A stretch of 58,373 nt of DNA from Roseateles sp. (GTDB lineage: Bacteria > Pseudomonadota > Gammaproteobacteria > Burkholderiales > Burkholderiaceae_C). The notes below the pieces were generated by a model that saw nothing but the letters and a program-made list of their open reading frames with translations, made no database searches and had not been told where the DNA came from. The position numbers were made by a program, and so were the translations under genes. Numbering within the stretch: the stretch's first letter is position 1; each line of letters opens with the position of its first letter. Positions 51,528 to 58,373 of the stretch are shown one piece after another. The stretch is from positions 1 through 58,373 of the forward strand of contig NZ_JAFAGT010000067.1 of assembly GCF_019237615.1 (NCBI RefSeq), given 5' to 3'.

Positions 51528-52297
51528 GAGGCTTGCATCGTCCGGCGGGCCAGACACAGATCGTCCCAGGCGCCGGCTTTGTCGGCTGGCGAACGCAAAA
51601 GATACGCCGGATGGAAGCTGACCACCACGGGCAGGTCGCGCCAGCGATGCACCCGGCCGCGCAGCCGGCCCAGCGGCTCGGCCAGGCCGGTCAGCCGGCG
51701 CGCCGCCTGCAGGCCCAGGGCCAGCACGAGGCGGGGCCGCAGCAGCTCGACCTGGGCGGCCAGCGCGGCCTCGCAGGCGTCAAGTTCGGGCGGCAGCGGC
51801 GCGCGGCCGCGCGGCGGGCGGCACTTGACGATGGGGGTCACGAAGGCGCTCGCCGCATCGCCCGTGCGGGGCTGGCCGGCGGCCAGCAGCATGCGGTCCA
51901 GCAGACGTCCGCTGTCACTCAAGGGATTGCCTCCCATGGCCTCGCCGCCGGCGTCATCGGCCTCGTCCGGCGGGTCCGTCACGACCAGCCATTGCACTTG
52001 TTCCAGCGCGCCCTGGCCGAAGACGGCATTGCGCCGCTGCTCGCACAGACCGCAGGCGCGGCAGCCGGACACGGCCTCGCGCAGCGCCGGCAGGTCCAGG
52101 CCCGAGAAGCCGGCCGCAGCGGCGGGCGCCGCCACGCGCACGATGGCCGGTGGCGGTGCGGCGACGGCGACGGCGATGCGTTCGGGTTCGGGTTCGGTCT
52201 GAGCAAGCTCGACGGCCTCCACCGCGACCGGCGCGGCGGCGGGCAGGCGAAAACCCATCTCGGCCAGCATGGCCCGCTGGCGCGCGTCCCAGCTCAT
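51524..52297 (-). CDS. Uracil-DNA glycosylase, family 4/5 (Fe-S)
   Basis: 257 residues. An Ala/Pro/Glu-rich N-terminal linker of about 75 residues precedes the catalytic domain. Cluster cysteines are visible in GCRACGLCEQRR and VKCRPPRGRAP. The C-terminal SFHPAYLLRSPADK is the family motif with the catalytic His. It removes uracil from DNA. Overlaps by 4 bp at both ends show cotranslation with rimI upstream and the GGDEF-EAL gene downstream. Confidence 0.92.
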   Translation of the reverse strand: MSWDARQRAMLAEMGFRLPAAAPVAVEAVELAQTEPEPERIAVAVAAPPPAIVRVAAPAAAAGFSGLDLPALREAVSGCRACGLCEQRRNAVFGQGALEQVQWLVVTDPPDEADDAGGEAMGGNPLSDSGRLLDRMLLAAGQPRTGDAASAFVTPIVKCRPPRGRAPLPPELDACEAALAAQVELLRPRLVLALGLQAARRLTGLAEPLGRLRGRVHRWRDLPVVVSFHPAYLLRSPADKAGAWDDLCLARRTMQAS

Positions 52298-52776
52298 ACC
52301 GCCACCGCCAGACTCATCAGGATCGCGTCCTCGCGTGCCCCCTGCGGCACCGGGTAGTAGGCGCGCCGCCGGCCCACCTCGGCGAAGCCGTAGCGCAGGT
52401 AGACCTCGCGCGCGCGCGCATTGCCGACACGCACTTCCAGCCACAACTGCGGCAGGCCGCGATGGCGGCATTCGGCCACCAGGCGGTCCAGCATGACGAC
52501 GGCCAGGCCGTGCCCCTGCCAGGCCGGCACGACAGTGATGTTGAGCAGGTGCATCTCGTCCACGCCCGGCATGGCGACCCAGTAGCCCAGCAGCTCGGCG
52601 CGCGGCCCGCGCAGCACCTCGGCCGGATAGTCGGCCACCAGCGAGTCGACGAAATTGCCATGCGTCCACGGCACGGGGTAGGCCTGGTACTCGACGGCGA
52701 TGACCTCGGTCAGGTCGGGCACCCGCATCGCCGCGGCCTCGAAGGGCGGCGGGCTGCGCAGCGGCAGTGCGCTCAT
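52294..52776 (-). CDS. rimI: Ribosomal protein S18-alanine N-acetyltransferase RimI
   Basis: 160-residue GNAT enzyme acetylating the N-terminus of S18. The acetyl-CoA loop region is VVPAWQGHGLAVVML (a variant of QGxGxG/A). LEVRVGNARAREVYLRYGF is the conserved C-terminal motif. The tsaB-rimI pairing is common in bacteria. The start overlaps the tsaB stop (ATGA). Confidence 0.94.
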   Translation of the reverse strand: MSALPLRSPPPFEAAAMRVPDLTEVIAVEYQAYPVPWTHGNFVDSLVADYPAEVLRGPRAELLGYWVAMPGVDEMHLLNITVVPAWQGHGLAVVMLDRLVAECRHRGLPQLWLEVRVGNARAREVYLRYGFAEVGRRRAYYPVPQGAREDAILMSLAVAV

Positions 52777-53456
52777 AACCGCCGCTCTCGCTCGGCCGTG
52801 GTCAGCGCGACCTTGTCGCGCACATAGACCGGCAAGGCCTCGGCCGCATCGCGCGCCTCACCCCGCTGCCAGGCGGCCAGGGCCAGGGCCCCCAGCGCCG
52901 CGGCGCGCGAGCGAGCCCGGGGCCAGGCGCGCGGCAGCGGACCCAGGGGCTCGGCGTACTCGGCCAGCGCCGAGCCGGCGGCGGCGGCCGGCACGCCCCA
53001 ATGGGCGGCCAGCGCCTCTGGGCGGTAGAGGGCCGGCGGCTCGACGACCGTCCAGGCCTCGTCGACCCAGCGGTAGCGGGCCGCGTAGATCTCACCGATG
53101 CGCGCGTCCATGGCCACCCAGATATCGTCGCCGGCGCCCTGGGCTCGCGCGTCCTCGGCGACCAGCATCAGGCTGTCGATAGCCAACACCGGCTTGCCCA
53201 GGCCGAAGGCCAGTCCCTGGGCCACGGCACATGCGGTGCGCAGGCCCGTGAAGGCGCCGGGGCCCTGGCCGAAGGCGACGGCGTCCAGGTCCGCCAGGTC
53301 CAGGCCGGCGCCGGCCAGCAAGGCCTTGACCTCGGGCAGCATGCGCGCCGAGGCCTGGGCACCGCCCGCGGCCTCGAAAACCCGGGTCTGCCCCGGCGTC
53401 ACGAGGGCCAGGGCCATCATGTCGGTAGAGCTGTCAAGAGCCAGGAGAGAGGGCAT
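52773..53456 (-). CDS. tsaB: tRNA t6A biosynthesis protein TsaB
   Basis: 227 residues, ASKHA fold. MPSLLALDSSTDMMALAL is the canonical start. AFGQGPGAFTGLRTACAVAQ is the family signature. TsaB is the scaffold of the TsaBDE complex making threonylcarbamoyladenosine-37 on ANN-decoding tRNAs. ATG 53456 is chosen for the start motif. First gene of the overlapping minus-strand chain that ends with fccB. Confidence 0.95.
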   Translation of the reverse strand: MPSLLALDSSTDMMALALVTPGQTRVFEAAGGAQASARMLPEVKALLAGAGLDLADLDAVAFGQGPGAFTGLRTACAVAQGLAFGLGKPVLAIDSLMLVAEDARAQGAGDDIWVAMDARIGEIYAARYRWVDEAWTVVEPPALYRPEALAAHWGVPAAAAGSALAEYAEPLGPLPRAWPRARSRAAALGALALAAWQRGEARDAAEALPVYVRDKVALTTAERERRL

Positions 53457-53601
53457 TGAGGCAGTGTAACTTTGGGGGTCGACGGCCCGCCGGATACGGA
53501 ACCGCTGGCGACGGGGCCATTGCGCCGCGCGGACGGCCATTCATGCCCCCCGATCCGCCATCCGCCCGCACGCCGTGCCGCGGCGCGCGGAGCAGCGCAA
53601 C

Positions 53602-54297
53602 ATGCCGGCCATGGACATCCGGCGCAGCATCCGCAACCACCGCGGCTTCCTCCTGTTCCTGCTCAGCTTCGCGCTGTTCCGCACGGCGGTGGCCGACTGG
53701 AACCCCATCCCGTCAGGCTCCATGCGGCCTACCCTGCTGGAAGGCGACGTGGTCCTCGTCAACCGCCTGGCCTACGACCTCAAGCTGCCGCTGACCGACA
53801 TCTTGCTGCTGCCATTGGGCGAGCCGCGGCGCGGCGACGTCGTCACGCTGAGTTCACCGGTCGACGGCACCCGCCTCATCAAGCGCATCGTGGGCCTACC
53901 GGGCGACCGCGTCGGCATCCGCGGCGACGTGCTGATGCTGAACGGCCGACCGCTGGCCTACGGCGACGGCCATACCCGGGGCGAGACCGTTACTCCAGGC
54001 TGGATCGTCGAAGCGTGGCGCGCCACCGAGGACCTCGGCGGCCGACCGCATGCCGTGCAGTTCCTGCCCGCGCTGCGGACCAGGCGCGACTTCGCCGAGA
54101 TCACCGTGCCGGCGGGCCGATACTTCCTGCTGGGCGACAACCGCGACAACAGCGAGGACTCGCGCTTCATCGGCACCGTGCCGCGCGAGCGGCTGATCGG
54201 TCGCGCCCACCATGTGCTGGTATCGGCCGACTGGCTGGGTGAGGACGGCTGGCGCCTGGCGCCTCGCTTCGGACGCTGGGCCATGGCGATACGCTAA
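53602..54297 (+). CDS. lepB: Signal peptidase I (LepB-like)
   Basis: 231 residues. One N-terminal membrane helix (about 14-30) precedes the S26 peptidase domain. The Ser nucleophile is S40 in PIPSGSMRPTL and the general base is K94 in RLIKRIVGLPGD. Box E is LLGDNRDNSEDSRF. The usual LepB next to lepA has a second helix and is longer, so this may be an additional copy. ATG 53602 is listed; ATG 53611 is possible. It is divergent from tsaB. Confidence 0.9.
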   Translation: MPAMDIRRSIRNHRGFLLFLLSFALFRTAVADWNPIPSGSMRPTLLEGDVVLVNRLAYDLKLPLTDILLLPLGEPRRGDVVTLSSPVDGTRLIKRIVGLPGDRVGIRGDVLMLNGRPLAYGDGHTRGETVTPGWIVEAWRATEDLGGRPHAVQFLPALRTRRDFAEITVPAGRYFLLGDNRDNSEDSRFIGTVPRERLIGRAHHVLVSADWLGEDGWRLAPRFGRWAMAIR

Positions 54298-54302
54298 GGC
54301 TA

Positions 54303-54853
54303 TATGGTGCCGTCGCGCTCTGACCAGCGGAAGCCGTAGACAGGCCGCACGACGTCGTTGACGATCTCCATCGCGGCGCGTGGCCCTGGGCGAATGCGGC
54401 GTTGGTCAGCGAGGTCGCGCCGCGTCCGAGTTAGCGATCGCGATGCGGCCCAAGCGCTGGCGCCCGACAACCCAGGACGCATCCTCGGCGTCGTACAACT
54501 CATTGGCGCCGCCGCATAGCCATGCGCCCAGCGGCAGACGTTGATGTCGGCGATGTCGCGCGCCGCATCGAAGCCGCTGCCGCCAAGCATGCGGTTGAGC
54601 TGGGCGCGGACGTCGCGCTCAAGCGTCTCGAAGGACAGGGCCTGCAGCGCCGCGCTGTCCAAGCCGCGCAGGCCCTGGCGCGCCGGCGGCGCGCTGGCAT
54701 CGCCGGGCGACGGTTCGGCCGTGTGCGCACTGCCGGCCACCGACGGCGCCGCCGCCGCACCGGCCGCCTGGGCCATGCCGTCGAGGAGTCCCGGCGCGAG
54801 ATCGGGCGGTCCATGCCCAAGGTGCGATCGTCGGCACTGCGGTGCTGGCTCAT
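54303..54853 (-). pseudogene. Decayed Tat-exported FAD-dependent oxidoreductase gene with internal deletion
   Basis: The start at 54853 reads DRTLGMDRPISRRD, a twin-arginine signal. The next frame continues LLDGMAQAAGAAAAPSVAGS and PPARQGLRG, which normally opens the mature oxidoreductase. This joins directly to a C-terminal part, LDSAALQALSFETLERDVR, then FDAARDIADINVCRWAHGYA. After another frameshift comes NELYDAEDASWVVGRQRLG, and in yet another MEIVNDVVRP. Roughly 400 or more residues, including the FAD domain, are missing, and at least three frameshifts are present. Identification rests on remembered family motifs. Confidence 0.7.
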
Positions 54854-54901
54854 GCTCCCTTCCCGGTGATGGCGACTGCGCAGTCGTGCGCCAGGCTCTG
54901 C

Positions 54902-56179
54902 TCATTCCTCCCAGCGGAAACGCCAGATCGCGACCGCCGTGAACAGTGCACTAAAGCCCAGCAGGACGGCACTGGGCAGCAACGCCGCGGCGAAGGGCTG
55001 GCCGCGCCAGGTCATCGCGTCCAGTGCATCGACGGCCCAACGCGTGGGTACCGCCAGCGACAGCGTCTGCAACCATTCCGGGAAGATGAAGGCCGGCACC
55101 CAGGCACCTCCCAGCATGACCATCAGCAGCGTGGCCAGGATGGCCAGGCCGCGCGTGGCCTCAGGCGTGCGCCCCAGCGCGGCCACCAGCAGGCCGAAGC
55201 TGGCCGTCAGCAGCGAGAAGCAGGCCAGCACCAGCGCGAAACCCGCCGGGCTGCCCTGCACGCGCACGCCAAAGGCGACGATGGCGACGGCGTAGATGAT
55301 GGCGAAGACGATGAGCGAGATCAGTGCACTGGCCGCGACGCGGCTGCCCAGCAGTTGGCTGCGCGACAGCGGCGCCGCGCGCAGCCGCTTCCACAACCCC
55401 AGGCGGCGCATCAGCAGCAGACCAAGCGCCAGCTCGACGCCGCTCATCAGGATGAACTGCACGCCCATGCCGGCAAAGGAATGGGCGTAGCTGTTGTAGG
55501 CCACCGGTGCGGCGTTGCTGCCGGACTGCAGCGCCTCGATCTCTCGGGTGGTGTAGGGCAGGGAAAGGCCGGCTTGAGGCACGGACGCCGCGGAGGCCGC
55601 CGCGTCGGCATGCTGCACCTTGCCAATGGCGTCGAACATCTTCACGAGGTCGTCGCGATGGCCGGCGAGCAGGCCGGTCGCGTCGCGCACCTGCCGCTGC
55701 ATCTTCTCCAGCCCTGCCGTGCTGAAGGTGGCACGGCTGACCTCCTGCATCAGCGTCTGCGCCAGCAGCCCACGCACGACGGCCAGCGCACTGGTCTGCG
55801 AGGGGTCGTAGTGCAGCGTGATCTCGGGCTTGGCGCCGCCGAACATCGCGCCGCCCGCGCGCTCGCCAAGGCCCCGGGGCAACACCGTCACGGCGCGCAG
55901 CTTGCCGGCGCGCACCTGGGCCAGCGCGTCGGCCTCGTCGGTGACCAGGGTCTTCAACGAAGGCTCGGCCCGCAGTGCCGCGACCACGCTACGGGTCAGC
56001 GGGCTGTCGTCCAGGTCGACGACAGCGATGGGGATGCCGGCCATCTTGCTGCCGCTGCCGAACAGGCTGCCGAAGAAGGCGGCGATGAGGATGGGCGCGA
56101 CGATGCTCATCAGCACCGCGCGGCGGTTGGAGAAGTGCAGCTTGATCTCTGCACGAACGAGGGCGATGAGGGCTTGCAT
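54902..56179 (-). CDS. ABC-2 type exporter permease
   Basis: 425 residues. One membrane helix near the N-terminus (about 18-40), a large extracytoplasmic domain (about 50-220), then five C-terminal helices form the ABC2 membrane domain of YhgE/DrrB-like exporters. MQALIALVRAEIKLHFSNRR is the usual opening. ATG 56179 lies 4 bp after the ATPase stop. Drug, lipid or peptide export is possible; the substrate cannot be read. Confidence 0.9.
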   Translation of the reverse strand: MQALIALVRAEIKLHFSNRRAVLMSIVAPILIAAFFGSLFGSGSKMAGIPIAVVDLDDSPLTRSVVAALRAEPSLKTLVTDEADALAQVRAGKLRAVTVLPRGLGERAGGAMFGGAKPEITLHYDPSQTSALAVVRGLLAQTLMQEVSRATFSTAGLEKMQRQVRDATGLLAGHRDDLVKMFDAIGKVQHADAAASAASVPQAGLSLPYTTREIEALQSGSNAAPVAYNSYAHSFAGMGVQFILMSGVELALGLLLMRRLGLWKRLRAAPLSRSQLLGSRVAASALISLIVFAIIYAVAIVAFGVRVQGSPAGFALVLACFSLLTASFGLLVAALGRTPEATRGLAILATLLMVMLGGAWVPAFIFPEWLQTLSLAVPTRWAVDALDAMTWRGQPFAAALLPSAVLLGFSALFTAVAIWRFRWEE

Positions 56180-56183
56180 CTTG

Positions 56184-57113
56184 TCAGTCCCTGAGCTGGC
56201 GGCCGGTGAGGTGAAGGAAGACGTCTTCCAGCGTGGCGCGTGCCGACGCCAGGCCACGCACCCGGATACCGCGCGCGACCAGCGCGGCGAGCAGCGGGCC
56301 GGTGTCGCGGCCGACGTCGGCCACGCTGGCGTCCAGCCGCTGGCCCACGCGTTTCACACCGGCCAGGCCGGCGAGCGCCGCTTCGTCGGGCTCACTGGCG
56401 AGCTCGACATGCAGCGTCTGCGCGGCCGGCAGCAGCGCGTAGAGCTGGGCCTGGGTGCCGCTGGCAACGACGCGACCGTGGTCGACGATGACGATGCGGT
56501 CGGCCAGGCGTTCGGCTTCCTCCATGTAGTGCGTCGTGTAGATCAACGCCTTGCCAGTCGCCTTGAGCCGTTCCAGGTTGTCGAAGATGGCGTTGCGGCT
56601 CTGCGGGTCGACGCCCGCCGTGGGCTCGTCCAGCAGGAGGACCTCGGGGTCATGGATCAGCGCGCAGGCGATGTTCAGGCGCCGCTTCATGCCGCCGGAG
56701 AACGTGGACGGCCTGTCCTTGGCCCGGTCTGACAGGCCCACCATGGCCAGCACCTCGTCGGCGCGGTTCCGGATCAGCGCGGGCGGCATGCCGTAGAGAG
56801 CGCCGAACAGCTCCAGGTTCATGCGCGCCGGAAGCTCCTCGTAGAGCGCGATGTCCTGCGGCACCAGGCCGATGCGGCGCTTGTAGCCGGCTTCGTCGGA
56901 AGCCAGGCTGACGCCACCGGACAGCGTCACGCTGCCGGCGTCGGGCGGGGTCAGCCCGCAGATCATGCCCACAGTTGTCGACTTGCCGGCACCGTTGGGG
57001 CCCAGCAGGCCCAACACCTCGCCGGGGCGCAGCGTGAGGCTCACCTCCTGCACGGCCACCCTGTCCCCGTAGGCCTTGCGCAGGCCTCGGGCCACCAGCA
57101 CCTCGTTCGTCAT
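56184..57113 (-). CDS. ABC transporter ATP-binding protein (ABC-2 exporter)
   Basis: 309 residues. Walker A is GPNGAGKSTT, the Q-loop is IGLVPQDIALYEEL and the signature is FSGGMKRRL (Phe in place of the usual Leu). Walker B is VLLLDEPTAGVDP and the switch His is in YTTHYMEEAE. The C-terminal 70 residues form the DrrA/NodI-type extension. It powers the permease encoded directly downstream. Confidence 0.94.
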   Translation of the reverse strand: MTNEVLVARGLRKAYGDRVAVQEVSLTLRPGEVLGLLGPNGAGKSTTVGMICGLTPPDAGSVTLSGGVSLASDEAGYKRRIGLVPQDIALYEELPARMNLELFGALYGMPPALIRNRADEVLAMVGLSDRAKDRPSTFSGGMKRRLNIACALIHDPEVLLLDEPTAGVDPQSRNAIFDNLERLKATGKALIYTTHYMEEAERLADRIVIVDHGRVVASGTQAQLYALLPAAQTLHVELASEPDEAALAGLAGVKRVGQRLDASVADVGRDTGPLLAALVARGIRVRGLASARATLEDVFLHLTGRQLRD

Positions 57114-57222
57114 GCCGCCATCTCCTGAATCGAGCTGGCGCGCATGCTAGGTGGCAACCGGTCATCCTCGTCGGCCTTGCGACGAATCGACAGCACGGCG
57201 CGCCAACGGCAATACTGACGCC

Positions 57223-58125
57223 ATGAAAGCACGCATAGGCATCATCGGCACCGGCTGGGTTGGCACCAGCGTGGCCTTCTCCACGCTGCTCGCCGGCCAC
57301 GCCGGCGAGCTCTGGCTGCACGACCAGCGCGGCGACGTCGCCGAGGGGGAGGCCATGGACCTGGCCGACGGCGCAGCCTTCTACCCACGCTGCGCGGTGC
57401 GCGCCGTGGCGCTGGAGCAGATGCGCGAGGCCGACATCGTCGTGCTCGCCGCGGGCCGCAACGGCCGCCCCGACGAGAGCCGGCTGGACCTGCTGCGCGA
57501 CAACGCACGCATTGCCGCCGGCATCGGCCGGACGCTGGCGGGCTCGAATGCCATCGTCATCGTCGTGACCAACCCGGTCGACGTGCTGACCCGCGTCGTC
57601 GCCGAGGCCAGCGGACTGCCACCCGAGCGCGTCATCGGCACCGGCACGTTGCTGGACACGGCGCGACTGCGCGAGCGCCTGGCCGGACGGCTGGGGCTGT
57701 CCACCCAGTCCATCCACGCCCTGGTCGTCGGCGAGCATGGCGACTCGTCGGTGATGCTGTGGTCCAGCACGCGCGTCGGTGGCGTGGCGCTGCGCGACTG
57801 GCCCGGCTGGCAGGCCGAGGGCGAGGCACTGCTGGCCGGCCAGGTGCGGCGCGCGGCCTATGAAGTCATCCGGCGCAAGGGCGCCACCAACCACGCCATC
57901 GGCCTGGTGACAGCCGAGCTGATCGGCTGCATCGTCAACGACGAGCGCCGGCTGCTGCCAGTCAGCCGCGTGCAACCCGGCGGGGTCGCGCTGTCGCTGC
58001 CGGCGCTGGTGGGCGCGGACGGCGCGCTGCGCGGCGTCGAGCCGGCCATGGACATTGCCGAACGCGCGGCGCTGAATGCGTCGGCGACGCTGCTGGCGCG
58101 CGCTTACGAGTCGCTGGGCAGTTGA
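57223..58125 (+). CDS. ldh: L-lactate dehydrogenase
   Basis: 300 residues. The Rossmann motif is GIIGTGWVGTSVA. The substrate-binding region is VVTNPVDVLTRV, with the catalytic Asp/Arg stretch GTGTLLDTARLRERL and the active-site His in VVGEHGDSSV. It interconverts pyruvate and L-lactate with NAD(H). Malate dehydrogenases share the fold, but the TNPVD and GTLLD features favour lactate. ATG 57223 begins the Rossmann strand. Single gene; a CCCCTC/GAGGGG hairpin at 58141-58156 may be its terminator. Confidence 0.92.
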   Translation: MKARIGIIGTGWVGTSVAFSTLLAGHAGELWLHDQRGDVAEGEAMDLADGAAFYPRCAVRAVALEQMREADIVVLAAGRNGRPDESRLDLLRDNARIAAGIGRTLAGSNAIVIVVTNPVDVLTRVVAEASGLPPERVIGTGTLLDTARLRERLAGRLGLSTQSIHALVVGEHGDSSVMLWSSTRVGGVALRDWPGWQAEGEALLAGQVRRAAYEVIRRKGATNHAIGLVTAELIGCIVNDERRLLPVSRVQPGGVALSLPALVGADGALRGVEPAMDIAERAALNASATLLARAYESLGS

Positions 58126-58236
58126 TCGGTAGGCGCTCACCCCCTCGCTTGAGGGGCGCGCGGCGCGGCGACTTGAATCGCTCGACGTCCCCGCCTACGG
58201 TCAATGCGTCGAATTCCGACAGCTCAAGGAGATGTA

Positions 58237-58373
58237 ATGGATGCCTCCCTCCCTACGGGGACTGAGCTTGGAGCACAGGGATGAACAGCGTGGCTGTTCG
58301 TGGGAAGGCCGTTGTCGCAGGGACAAGGTGGACCCTCGAATGGATACGGCATCAAAGTGCCCAGGGCGTGATA
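58237..58373 (+). other. Right-edge sequence with two overlapping short frames, cut by the window
   Basis: A 15-codon frame (MDASLPTGTELGAQG) starts at 58237 behind AAGGAG. Its stop overlaps an ATG at 58281 (ATGA) that opens a second frame, MNSVAVRGKAVVAGTRWTLE, still open at the window end. The local G+C is visibly below the surrounding 70%. I do not recognise the product. A mobile element or the 5' end of an acquired gene is possible. Confidence 0.35.

Overview
The window is GC-rich (roughly 70%) and reads as chromosome of a betaproteobacterium in the Burkholderiales, most like the Roseateles/Mitsuaria/Pelomonas/Rubrivivax group. This is inferred from the tRNA-Tyr/Gly/Thr-tuf array, the Burkholderiales-type porin, the DUF1840 gene, the HU protein with a Lys/Ala tail and the several composite c-di-GMP proteins. 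No species is claimed.

Layout. (1) 1-1.27 kb: 5' part of tuf and three tRNAs on the minus strand, with a promoter. (2) 1.77-14.85 kb: a chitin/N-acetylglucosamine (GlcNAc) utilisation locus. A TonB-dependent receptor (+) faces a ten-gene minus-strand operon: nagK, nagR, nagA, a nagB-II type SIS protein, nagZ, an AmpG-like transporter, a GH16-like protein, a GH18 chitinase, nagX and a DUF6445 oxygenase. Nearly every junction is a 1-4 bp stop/start overlap. (3) 15-17.8 kb: a TPR/GAF-like protein and lplT. (4) 18.2-23.8 kb: a membrane-lipid locus with a GT4 glycosyltransferase behind a good Pho box, an Mpo1-like protein, a class III aminotransferase, a phosphatidylserine decarboxylase and a PlcP-type phosphoesterase. 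Together they suggest phosphate-starvation lipid remodelling. (5) 23.9-29.1 kb: ybeY, phoH/ybeZ, a NarL-type two-component pair and ruvAB, followed by a group II intron remnant.

(6) 29.9-40.9 kb: a porin; an operon of HD-GYP, GGDEF-EAL, DUF1840 and histidine phosphatase; a GH1 beta-glucosidase with a LacI regulator and operator; HU; and another PAS-GGDEF-EAL protein. (7) 41-46.8 kb: tRNA-Leu, a lysine-catabolism pair (alpha-aminoadipate semialdehyde dehydrogenase and saccharopine dehydrogenase) with a divergent Lrp regulator, nnrU, a GNAT gene, a wrecked C1A peptidase gene, a DUF6970-like protein and gloA. (8) 46.8-53.5 kb: a minus-strand chain tsaB, rimI, uracil-DNA glycosylase, PAS-GGDEF-EAL, MidA-type methyltransferase, fccA and fccB. 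(9) 53.6-58.4 kb: a signal peptidase I, a decayed Tat-exported FAD oxidoreductase gene, an ABC-2 exporter, L-lactate dehydrogenase, and an unassigned lower-GC right edge.

How it works together. The receptor and secreted enzymes would take in chitin fragments. NagZ trims them, and NagK, NagA and the SIS deaminase feed fructose-6-phosphate into glycolysis under NagR. In the lipid locus, PlcP would release diacylglycerol from phospholipid for the glycosyltransferase when phosphate is scarce. Three decayed elements (a C1 peptidase gene, an FAD oxidoreductase gene and an intron tail) show ongoing gene loss.
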